Shown: positions 1 through 6,368 of the stretch, one piece after another | How positions within the stretch are numbered: the first letter of the stretch is position 1 | Layout: every line of letters begins with the position of its first letter | DNA from: Planctomycetota bacterium | GTDB lineage: Bacteria; Planctomycetota; Phycisphaerae; Sedimentisphaerales; Anaerobacaceae | Assembly: GCA_013202635.1 (NCBI GenBank) | Contig: JABMRO010000147.1 | Coordinates: forward strand, 1 to 17,162 | Direction of reading: 5' to 3' | Length of the DNA stretch: 17,162 nucleotides | Notes under the pieces: model-generated | What the model was told of the DNA's origin: nothing | What the model saw: the letters and a program-made list of their open reading frames with translations, nothing else | Databases searched by the model: none | Made by a program: the position numbers and the translations under genes

Positions 1-4
1 TCCT

Positions 5-388
5 TCAACAGGCAATCACTTTCATCCGCGACGACCTTATGTCACTGCTGTAGAAGGAGTTATGTGGGGATAATATTTGCACCCTACGGGCTTGATCATA
101 AAGATGACGCAATTTTATTTCTCCAATCATAGATCGAGATTCCTGATGATCTAAGTACAAATTGCACAAGAATTTTATAGACAAAGCATCTCCGGCGCAT
201 TTCGGCTTTGGTAGCTTACCGGCATGTAGATAGGCAGCTTGTTCCAGATAGCGGTTCAAGGCTGTTTTCTTGTCAGTGCCAAAATAATAGAGCTTACCTT
301 TTATCTTCTTGCAATACTGGCCAGTGTTGTGTAAAGTTAGTGGGAATTTGTCAGAACGTGTTTTTCTTTTAGAATTGGATTTTGCCAT
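5..388 (-). CDS. Truncated tyrosine-integrase-like protein (N-terminal part only)
   Basis: A 127-residue basic protein. Residues about 1-100 resemble, from memory of the family, the N-terminal arm and start of the core-binding domain of phage-type site-specific integrases common in planctomycetes: a Lys/Arg-rich start, then a G-K-L-Y-Y-F-G-T-D block at about residues 31-39 and an N-L-Y-L-D-H-Q segment at about 76-82. After residue 100 the resemblance stops and the frame ends in TGA at position 5, so the catalytic domain (Arg...His-X-X-Arg...Tyr) is absent. Full-length integrases usually have 300-420 residues. A frameshift or a junction is likely, but the sequence to the left is outside the window. 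The start ATG at 388 has AAGGA a few bases upstream. A promoter and repeats lie just upstream, and tRNA-Lys is 153 bp away. The ORF is clear; its integrase identity is moderately sure and its function doubtful. Confidence 0.6.
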   Translation of the reverse strand: MAKSNSKRKTRSDKFPLTLHNTGQYCKKIKGKLYYFGTDKKTALNRYLEQAAYLHAGKLPKPKCAGDALSIKFLCNLYLDHQESRSMIGEIKLRHLYDQARRVQILSPHNSFYSSDIRSSRMKVIAC

Positions 389-403
389 GGCTAATGTCCT
401 TAT

Positions 404-476
404 CTACAACCAAAACCAAGTAATCAAACGAGACAGTGATAGTATAAACTACATTTTGGTTGTAGTAAAGGTTGTA
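404..476. repeat. 12-bp inverted repeat plus direct repeat upstream of the integrase-like gene
   Basis: CTACAACCAAAA at 404-415 and its exact reverse complement TTTTGGTTGTAG at 454-465 are separated by 38 bp. A further GGTTGTA at 470-476 repeats the GGTTGTA at 458-464 with a 12-bp period. The repeats bracket the predicted minus-strand promoter, so they may be binding sites for a regulator or for integrase arm binding. The repeats are seen directly; the role is inferred. Confidence 0.6.
441..469 (-). promoter_or_regulatory. Predicted sigma70-type promoter for the integrase-like gene
   Basis: Read on the minus strand, TTTACT (464-469) and TATACT (441-446) are separated by 17 bp. They point at the gene starting at 388. 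The -35 box overlaps the end of the right arm of the 12-bp inverted repeat. Consensus match is moderate. Confidence 0.4.
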
Positions 477-541
477 TTTTCAGAAAGACCTAAATATTTG
501 CAATTTCTAAGCTGCTTAATACAAAGCAGTTAAGCAATTAC

Positions 542-614
542 GGGAGTGTAGCTCAGTTGGTAGAGCAACGGCCTTTTAAGCCGTAGGTCTTGGGTTCGAG
601 CCCCAACACTCTCA
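542..614 (+). tRNA. trnK: tRNA-Lys (anticodon UUU)
   Basis: The full cloverleaf can be folded by eye. The acceptor stem is GGGAGTG (542-548) with CACTCTC (607-613), with one G-U pair. The D-arm is GCTC/GAGC. The anticodon stem ACGGC/GCCGT holds the loop CTTTTAA with anticodon TTT, and the T-arm is TTGGG/CCCAA with loop TTCGAGC. The discriminator base is A614. CCA is not encoded; a run of T follows directly at 615-620 and may help end transcription. No tRNA neighbour is visible. It lies at the 5' side of an integrase-like gene that runs away from it. Confidence 0.97.
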
Positions 615-808
615 TTTTTTCAATATATGACTGACGATTACTTTTCCCATTTCTATATTTATCCAATCTTCTAAAATTTCTGAATCGTTTGAAACACACA
701 ATACAAGGGGTAAAGGTCTTCACGTCTTTGCCGGTGGTACAGAAATTGCTGGCTCGGATGAACTGGCCCGTGTTATTGGTGAGCTGCCCTGATACTTTAC
801 GTTACTTT
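615..808. other. Intergenic region, no gene supported
   Basis: This stretch separates tRNA-Lys from the 3' end of the minus-strand cluster. A T-run follows the tRNA. The plus frame ending in TGA at 790-792 has a protein-like composition (for example H-V-F-A-G-G-T-E-I-A-G), but it has no ATG, GTG or TTG start after the stop at 628-630. It may be a gene remnant. I see no clear hairpin terminator for the minus-strand cluster. Confidence 0.5.
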
Positions 809-2182
809 CTATCGTTCGACAATAAACGTTACGTCCCAGGGCAGCGGTTTGCCCTTTGCATCGCGCCCTCGACCGCGTTCGGCGCCGCCCTCGTCGGTCA
901 GGTCTTCGCCGACACTGTAAACCACGAATCCGTTTTCCCGCGTAAAGTACCTCAAACTTCGCCCGTCGAAGGGATCCTTTGGTATGAACTCCATGTAGGC
1001 GGGAACCAGATTTTCCAGAGACTCCGGAAGATGCCCCTCGGCCAGTCGATATCGCTCGACAGCAAGGGCGGTTTGTGCTGCGAGCGCATGGGCTGTGCAA
1101 CGGGTGTCACTCTGCATAATACGTCCGAAGGCCGGCATGAGCATACGGGTGAGCATGTCTCCACGTATTCCACTGTCAACGTCTTTCTGAATAGAATCAA
1201 AAACCAGAAGCCGATCGTCTGCAGACAATTCCATAGCATCTATCAACTCCTGCATTATGTCGATATATTGTGTTGCATCCCTGTCATTAAGCCCTGTTAC
1301 CCTCAAGAATGCGAGGAAAATGATGCTTAATCTACCTCCCGATACAAGTCGATCTGAGACTTCTTTAACGTGACCTCGAAAAGCATGCAATCCGATGCAA
1401 TTTTCTCCGATAAGAGCACGTTTATATCCTTCATCATTACCTACTTCTTCAATCCAAGAAGAGAGCTTCATCAATTGTTCTTCCGTGAGTTGGATTCTGT
1501 TGAGAATCCTCTCAATACTTTTGTAAGTCCGGGACTGTACTGAATTGTGAACAAGTCTGTGAATCAGTAATGGTGCACTAATGAACCTGGCCAGGGCAAA
1601 GTTCGCACGTATGGATTCCAGGGCTTTATCGGGATCCTGGTTCTCGCAATGGCTCAAGGTCTCAAGACGTAGCAGTTGGGCACTGGCCCGTAGATCTTCG
1701 TACCAGGAAGCGAACAACCCCGGCCTCTCCATAAGATCTACCGGCCCCTTGGTAAGATCTATCGGATATCGGCAATGCTTGATGGAGGCCGCTTCATGTA
1801 AGAGTGTGAGGGTTTTCTCATTGTCGGACAGGAATTTTTCAACGAGCTTCCGAGTCGAAGCATCCAAACGTTGGGTGCGTGCAGGTAATGGCGCTTTGCC
1901 GACAACGGGAAGGGCTTTGAGGGCCTCCTTGTCCCATTTGATATAATTCGAGAAGGCGTTCATATATACATCGGCGCCATTCTTTGCGCCTTCGGGTATA
2001 TTATACCAGCGGTCCAGCTCTTCCAGGGTAACAGGATAGCCCTTAGTCCGTAAGATCTCTATTTGCTTCTTCAGCTTGAGGCTCCCAGTGACTCGGAACA
2101 ACACAAACAAAAGCAGCAGCAACGCAACAATGCCATGCCGTAACTTAAATCGACGACGAATACGTCTGTTTTGACTTTCCAT
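809..2182 (-). CDS. Membrane-anchored protein of unknown function with pseudopilin-like C-terminal tail
   Basis: A 457-residue protein. A basic start (R-R-I-R-R-R-F-K) precedes one hydrophobic segment at about residues 18-33, predicting an inside-anchored N-terminus with the rest outside the cytoplasm. The middle, residues about 40-360, is a mostly helical region I do not recognise. The C-terminal part, about 364-440, resembles the tail of type II secretion pseudopilin G proteins: an alanine-rich helix, then P-E-S-L-E-N-L-V-P, P-K-D-P-F-D-G at 401-407, and Y-S-V-G-E-D-L-T-D-E-G-G at 422-433. In pseudopilins this tail binds calcium; whether it does here is unknown. The usual prepilin cleavage motif is absent. 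The start has GAGGA about 7 bases upstream. It is the last gene of the minus-strand cluster, 80 bp after the thioredoxin-like gene, so it is probably cotranscribed. Confidence 0.8.
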   Translation of the reverse strand: MESQNRRIRRRFKLRHGIVALLLLLFVLFRVTGSLKLKKQIEILRTKGYPVTLEELDRWYNIPEGAKNGADVYMNAFSNYIKWDKEALKALPVVGKAPLPARTQRLDASTRKLVEKFLSDNEKTLTLLHEAASIKHCRYPIDLTKGPVDLMERPGLFASWYEDLRASAQLLRLETLSHCENQDPDKALESIRANFALARFISAPLLIHRLVHNSVQSRTYKSIERILNRIQLTEEQLMKLSSWIEEVGNDEGYKRALIGENCIGLHAFRGHVKEVSDRLVSGGRLSIIFLAFLRVTGLNDRDATQYIDIMQELIDAMELSADDRLLVFDSIQKDVDSGIRGDMLTRMLMPAFGRIMQSDTRCTAHALAAQTALAVERYRLAEGHLPESLENLVPAYMEFIPKDPFDGRSLRYFTRENGFVVYSVGEDLTDEGGAERGRGRDAKGKPLPWDVTFIVER

Positions 2183-2262
2183 ATTAGTTCCTCGCTATTT
2201 GGACATTGCGTCAATAACGTTCTATATTTGCCATGTTCAATTTCCGAAATCCGAGTTCATTG

Positions 2263-3537
2263 TTATTCAAGTTGCATCCCTGCCTTCTTTAATGCCGCTA
2301 ATGCACGTTTGTTGTCTTCTTCGCATCCGCTCCATGCATCCACTACTTTACCTCTTGCATCGATGATGTAGTTAAGCGGCACAGTCCCGCTTCTATTTTT
2401 GTAGCCGTCAAATATCACCTTTTTAGAGGCGTCGGATGAATCGAGGATGTTCGGAAACGTAACTGAGTTCTCTCGCATGAAGTTCCGTGCAATACGTTTA
2501 TCATCGAAGCAGTTGAAGCCGAGAATTACCAATCCCCTGTCTTTGTACTTTTCAGAGAGTACTTGCAGATGAGGCATCGCCTCGCGGCAGGGTGGGCTCC
2601 CGCACTGCCATATATAGAGCCAGATGCCCTTGCCCCGATAGTCAGACAGCTTGATTATGCCGCCGTTCGCCGAGAGCAGTTTGAAATCCGGCGCCTCTGT
2701 CCCTGGCTTTAGCAGAACATCGTCCGGCCCCGGTTTCTCCCACTGCCGCCATCCAGCCGGTGGTGACCAGGTGAACTTCTGCTGCGGTATCCTGGCGTTG
2801 AGGGTCATGTCCGAGAATTCTTCAACTTCGATGTTATTATTTACCAGTCGAACAATCTCTTTTATCTTTCGCGGCAGGTGGTCCCGTCTCGAGATCCAAA
2901 AATACCGGGTCAGTTGAGCTTTCTTGAAGCTGACCTCAATCACCTCACACTCTTCATTGTCTGCATCATCTGTACCCCTGCTTCTTATACCGTCTATATA
3001 GGGTGCAAGAGAATCCGTATAACCGCCGAAAGTGCTCGGATCAAAGATTATACCGAACCACGCTGTCCCGAGCAGATTGATCTGGTCTCTAATGGAGTAC
3101 CTTCCTATAGGAGTTGCCTTCTTTATGTAAACATTCGATCGTGTCTTTTCATAGCTGTCACTGTCCTCATAAGCAGAAAAAGGACGGTCTCCCTGCCAGT
3201 AAAACCAGAGATTGTCACCATCGCCGACAAGGGTACTATATTTTTCGCTTAGAAGGTTGGCCGTCTTAACGAGGAAGTAGTTGGGCTTTTTAAGCAAAAT
3301 ATTGTAAGTGGATGCTCTGCCGTCCGGACCACTGCAAACGCTTGTATAAGACAGGCTCTCAGCCTGGCGCATCGTCTCAATCATTTTATCATATAAAGCG
3401 TGTGCGGCCGGTTCATCCTTCACTATCATCGAAGATCGCCAATGTGCGGGCGAAGAGCCAACCATGTAAAGTGCCCAGCTCTCCAATACCAGCCCGGCGA
3501 AGGCGGTAATCGTCCATACATTGATCTTATTTCTCAT
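2263..3537 (-). CDS. Exported two-domain protein: outer-membrane-lipoprotein-carrier-like domain plus TlpA-like thioredoxin domain
   Basis: A 424-residue protein with an N-terminal hydrophobic segment (about residues 8-26), so anchored or exported. Residues about 45-270 look like a LolA/DUF2092-type beta-rich domain, with repeated S-Y-T-S, L-L-K-K-P-N-Y-F and W-F-Y-W stretches. From about residue 280 (K-P-G-T-E-A-P-D-F-K-L) a TlpA/ResA/AhpC-type thioredoxin fold follows. It keeps the Y-R-G-K-G, R-E-A-M-P and cis-proline-like T-V-P-L-N-Y-I-I-D motifs. The usual W-C-P-P-C is replaced by W-Q-C-G-S-P-P-C: the nucleophilic cysteine position holds Ser314, Cys317 remains, and an extra Cys312 sits two residues before the serine. 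Classical disulfide exchange is therefore uncertain. It lies 33 bp after an ABC permease gene. Family assignment for the C-terminal domain is firm; the N-terminal assignment is moderate. Confidence 0.87.
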   Translation of the reverse strand: MRNKINVWTITAFAGLVLESWALYMVGSSPAHWRSSMIVKDEPAAHALYDKMIETMRQAESLSYTSVCSGPDGRASTYNILLKKPNYFLVKTANLLSEKYSTLVGDGDNLWFYWQGDRPFSAYEDSDSYEKTRSNVYIKKATPIGRYSIRDQINLLGTAWFGIIFDPSTFGGYTDSLAPYIDGIRSRGTDDADNEECEVIEVSFKKAQLTRYFWISRRDHLPRKIKEIVRLVNNNIEVEEFSDMTLNARIPQQKFTWSPPAGWRQWEKPGPDDVLLKPGTEAPDFKLLSANGGIIKLSDYRGKGIWLYIWQCGSPPCREAMPHLQVLSEKYKDRGLVILGFNCFDDKRIARNFMRENSVTFPNILDSSDASKKVIFDGYKNRSGTVPLNYIIDARGKVVDAWSGCEEDNKRALAALKKAGMQLE

Positions 3538-3547
3538 TTGTATCCCA

Positions 3548-3578
3548 GTGACTTTTCGACTCTTCGACTCTTAGTCAC
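3548..3578. repeat. Intercistronic inverted repeat with an 8-bp tandem duplication
   Basis: GTGACT (3548-3553) and AGTCAC (3573-3578) can pair. Between them TCGACTCT occurs twice in tandem (3556-3563, 3564-3571). The element overlaps the stop codon of the permease gene and lies 5' of the thioredoxin-like gene in the mRNA. It could be a small processing or stabilising hairpin. No U-run follows, so a terminator is unlikely. Confidence 0.4.
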
Positions 3579-4332
3579 GCCCACATGAAAACTGTCGTCT
3601 GCTCAGAAGAACAATTCCGACGACACTGTAAACCACTGTCAGTATCAGACTGTGCACTACGCAGGCAACACTTTTGGCCAGGCTGAATCTTCCGACTGTA
3701 AGGCTGTATTTCCCATATTCTCCGCAGGCGAACTTGTATAACAGCTTAAATGGTGGGCATGCGTAACTGATAAAGCTGACCAATACTTCTGTTTCTGAAT
3801 GCTGTTTCAGGTAGACCATCATCATGCTTACCACGAAAAAGACAGTGATAATCACAACAAGCAAAAGCAGAGCATTGTATGCCCGTCCTACCACGACAGA
3901 TAAAGATGTTGACAGTGCCGCACAGGTGTTAAAAAGCAGCCAGGATGCAAAAAGCCACAAGCCGAGATTGTCCGTACTGCCTGTGCGCATAAGAGCATTA
4001 AGAATAAATATAACGCACCAGGCCAGGATAAAGTGCACGGCGGCCTGTAACGAAAGTCCAAGTAAGCGATAAATATAAAGCTCTCCCAGCCGGAAAGGTT
4101 TAGTTACGAGAACACATATCCGCCCGGATGAGATATCATCGCCGAAAATGCCGGTGCTTAGCGCCAGGGCGAGAAAACATCCTCCCCAGATAAAAATAAA
4201 CCGGCCGAATTCGTTTACCTTCGGGAGAAACAGCCACCAGAAAATACCATATAATGTCAACCAGCTTAAGTGAACAATCAAAATGTATAGCTTTCTACAA
4301 AACGTTTCTTTTATCAGTTCGTAAGCTCTCAT
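3571..4332 (-). CDS. ABC-2 type transporter permease
   Basis: A 253-residue integral membrane protein with about six hydrophobic segments (roughly residues 18-35, 45-62, 90-112, 122-145, 150-172, 222-244). The motif F-G-D-D-I-S-S-G-R-I after the second segment, followed by K-P-F-R-L-G-E-L-Y, is the typical loop of ABC-2/NosY-type permeases, where the coupling helix touches the ATPase. It starts only 3 bp after the stop of the ATPase gene at 4336-5295, with AGGA inside the end of that gene, so the two are translationally coupled and probably form one transporter. The substrate cannot be told from sequence. Confidence 0.88.
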   Translation of the reverse strand: MRAYELIKETFCRKLYILIVHLSWLTLYGIFWWLFLPKVNEFGRFIFIWGGCFLALALSTGIFGDDISSGRICVLVTKPFRLGELYIYRLLGLSLQAAVHFILAWCVIFILNALMRTGSTDNLGLWLFASWLLFNTCAALSTSLSVVVGRAYNALLLLVVIITVFFVVSMMMVYLKQHSETEVLVSFISYACPPFKLLYKFACGEYGKYSLTVGRFSLAKSVACVVHSLILTVVYSVVGIVLLSRRQFSCGRD

Positions 4333-4335
4333 TGA

Positions 4336-5295
4336 CTAATTCCTCTCGTTGTAAAGGCGCAGGAAAATGTCTTCTATATCCTCTGTCTGCAAGTTGACAC
4401 TTCGTATGCGAGCTACGCCTTTTACCAGGTCGCTTACTATATCAGGGACATCTTCAGGATCGTTTACCGCTATTTCCAGCTCCGTATCGGAGACGCCAAG
4501 CACCTTGGACGGTGATAATAATTTCTCGGCAATATAACTGCCGTTTGATACAAGCTCGACTCTAAGTAGCCCAGTCTGGTCTGAAGCAATTTTGTCACCG
4601 AAGCTGACAACCTGTCCGCGGTACAGAAAGATATAATCAGATGTTAACTTTTCCAGCTCTCCCAGACGGTGGGAGCTTATTACAATGGCTGCGCCTGAAT
4701 CTCGTAATTGTTTTAGCACATCTCGCAACTGGATAATACCAACCGGATCGAGACCATTGCTCGGTTCATCCAACAGCAATACCTGCGGATTATTCATAAG
4801 CGCTATTGCCAAAGCCAGGCGTTGTTTCATACCCTGAGAAAAGTCCGAACAAGGTCTATCGATGAACTCCTCCATCTGTAACTGCTCAATCGACTTGTCC
4901 GCCTGAAGAGAGATTGTTTTCCGGGATAAACCTAATAATGCCCCGTGATATCTTAGAACTGCCCGGGCGGAATACCGACCGAGAAATGTCGGGTGCTCCG
5001 GCATATACCCCAGGCTGCTTCGAGCTTTGGTTGATCTGGCAGGATATCCGCATACAGTGACACGACCCTTGCTTGGGAAAATAAGCCCGGCCATCAGGTT
5101 TAAGAAAGTTGATTTTCCTGCACCGTTTGGACCAATTAGGCCGACAATCTGACCTTTGTTTACCGACAGCGAAATGTTTTTCAAGGCACAGACCGCTCTC
5201 GAACGTCCAACCAACAGGCCCTTGTAAACTTTTGTTAACTGTTTACATTCGACTACCGGCGTTTGTTTGTTATCGTTATGTATCATTTTCCTCAT
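4336..5295 (-). CDS. ABC transporter ATP-binding protein (canonical ATPase)
   Basis: A 319-residue cytoplasmic nucleotide-binding subunit. Walker A is G-P-N-G-A-G-K-S-T at 55-63, the signature is F-S-Q-G-M at 152-156, Walker B with catalytic glutamate is L-L-L-D-E-P ending near 178, the D-loop is G-L-D-P at 181-184, and the H-loop is S-S-H-R with His209. About 100 C-terminal residues form an accessory domain as in CcmA/NatA/NosF-type ATPases. All catalytic residues are intact, unlike the companion ATPase at 5439. The ATG at 5295 or the in-frame ATG at 5286 could be used; neither has an ideal ribosome binding site. A 143-bp gap separates it from the previous gene, the largest internal gap of the cluster, but I could not find a convincing promoter there. 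It probably pairs with the permease at 3571. Confidence 0.93.
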   Translation of the reverse strand: MRKMIHNDNKQTPVVECKQLTKVYKGLLVGRSRAVCALKNISLSVNKGQIVGLIGPNGAGKSTFLNLMAGLIFPSKGRVTVCGYPARSTKARSSLGYMPEHPTFLGRYSARAVLRYHGALLGLSRKTISLQADKSIEQLQMEEFIDRPCSDFSQGMKQRLALAIALMNNPQVLLLDEPSNGLDPVGIIQLRDVLKQLRDSGAAIVISSHRLGELEKLTSDYIFLYRGQVVSFGDKIASDQTGLLRVELVSNGSYIAEKLLSPSKVLGVSDTELEIAVNDPEDVPDIVSDLVKGVARIRSVNLQTEDIEDIFLRLYNERN

Positions 5296-5438
5296 TCCAT
5301 TAGACCAGGATCAGGTTTTAGGCTCATCACTTTTATATTAAGACGTAAATCTCGGCGAAATGTTAACAACTTTTTCCGCACATTTATCAATATTCAAGTG
5401 TGGGAGGACAAATTTCTGCAAGTAGGGTAAATCCGGGA

Positions 5439-6341
5439 TTATACCGACAGTTCGCGGCCTCTGTTTCCGATTACATAGGCTTCGAAAATCTCATCGAGAT
5501 TCAATGCTACTTCTGTCAAGCTGTTGGTGGACATACCCTTTAGCTGAGTCCTTTTTTCTTCGTTGCAATCTTCAACTGTTATCGAAACATTATCCCCGAC
5601 CTTCAACACATCTAAAATTCCCTGTAACCGGCTGAAGTTTGCCTCAGGCGCCGGTGTCAGAACAAACTTTCGGACACTCTCTCTGAGCTGTTCCGTCCTG
5701 GATGCTTTAATAATTACTCCCTTATCAAGGATAGCGATATGGTCGGCCACCGGTTCAATCTCATAAAGCAGGTGACTTGAGAAAAAAACCGTAACGCCAT
5801 TGCTCTGCAAAAGTTCAATTACATGCCGCAGGAAATCCTTTCTTGCTATTGGGTCGAGCCCTAATGTCGGGTCGTCCAAAATAACAATATCTGGTCTGTG
5901 CCCCAGCGCCAAAAGCAATGCAAGGCTTGAATTCTGTCCCTTGGAAAGTGCCTTTACCTTTGTATTCTTTGGCAGTCCGAGTATATCGGCAAGCTCATCT
6001 GCGAACTTATAATCCCAGTCCGGGTAAAATCCCGCCACCCACTTGATTATACGACTGATTGTCATCCAGCCGTACATCTGCTGGTCTTCGGCCATAAAAC
6101 CGATTCTTCTCCGCACATCGAGGGTCTGGGTAAAGCTGTCAAGCCCGCCTACAACGCATCTGCCGCTGCGGGGCTTTTGCAGCCCGAGCAATGTCTTAAT
6201 AGTTGTAGTCTTGCCGGTGCCGTTCCTGCCTAAGAAGCCGAATATCGAACCTTTCGGCACTTCAAGGTCAACCCCTTTGAGCACATGTTTTTTGCCGTAA
6301 GAAAAATGTAGGCCTTCAATTGTAATAGCCGACTCTGTCAT
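5439..6341 (-). CDS. ABC transporter ATP-binding protein, YtrB-like, with Asp at the catalytic Glu position
   Basis: A 300-residue ATPase. Walker A is G-R-N-G-T-G-K-T-T at 38-46, Q-loop region A-E-D-Q-Q around 84-88, signature L-S-K-G-Q at 132-136, Walker B I-V-I-L-D-D-P with Asp156-Asp157, D-loop G-L-D-P, and H-loop His190 in S-S-H-L. The second acidic residue, normally the catalytic glutamate, is Asp157, which in other ABC ATPases lowers hydrolysis. The position downstream of a GntR regulator and two permeases matches the Bacillus ytrA-type arrangement, in which the YtrB ATPase is of this size. It lies 27 bp after the permease-propeller gene with AAGGAA before the ATG, so it is the likely ATPase for the two upstream permeases. 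Confidence 0.92.
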   Translation of the reverse strand: MTESAITIEGLHFSYGKKHVLKGVDLEVPKGSIFGFLGRNGTGKTTTIKTLLGLQKPRSGRCVVGGLDSFTQTLDVRRRIGFMAEDQQMYGWMTISRIIKWVAGFYPDWDYKFADELADILGLPKNTKVKALSKGQNSSLALLLALGHRPDIVILDDPTLGLDPIARKDFLRHVIELLQSNGVTVFFSSHLLYEIEPVADHIAILDKGVIIKASRTEQLRESVRKFVLTPAPEANFSRLQGILDVLKVGDNVSITVEDCNEEKRTQLKGMSTNSLTEVALNLDEIFEAYVIGNRGRELSV

Positions 6342-6368
6342 TTTTTGTTCCTTTGCATTTTCTTATCC

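Noticed and set aside
512..529. CTGCTT/AAGCAG hairpin just before tRNA-Lys
   Set aside because: Only six base pairs and no U-run; expected by chance in this A/T-rich stretch.
631..792. Protein-like plus frame downstream of tRNA-Lys (contains H-V-F-A-G-G-T-E-I-A-G)
   Set aside because: No ATG, GTG or TTG start and no ribosome binding site in frame after the stop at 628-630; I could not assign a family. It may be a remnant but is not supported as a gene.
689..1330. 213-codon plus-strand open frame
   Set aside because: It is antisense to the membrane-anchored protein gene at 809-2182, which has a ribosome binding site, a membrane anchor and a recognisable tail; the plus frame shows no motif.
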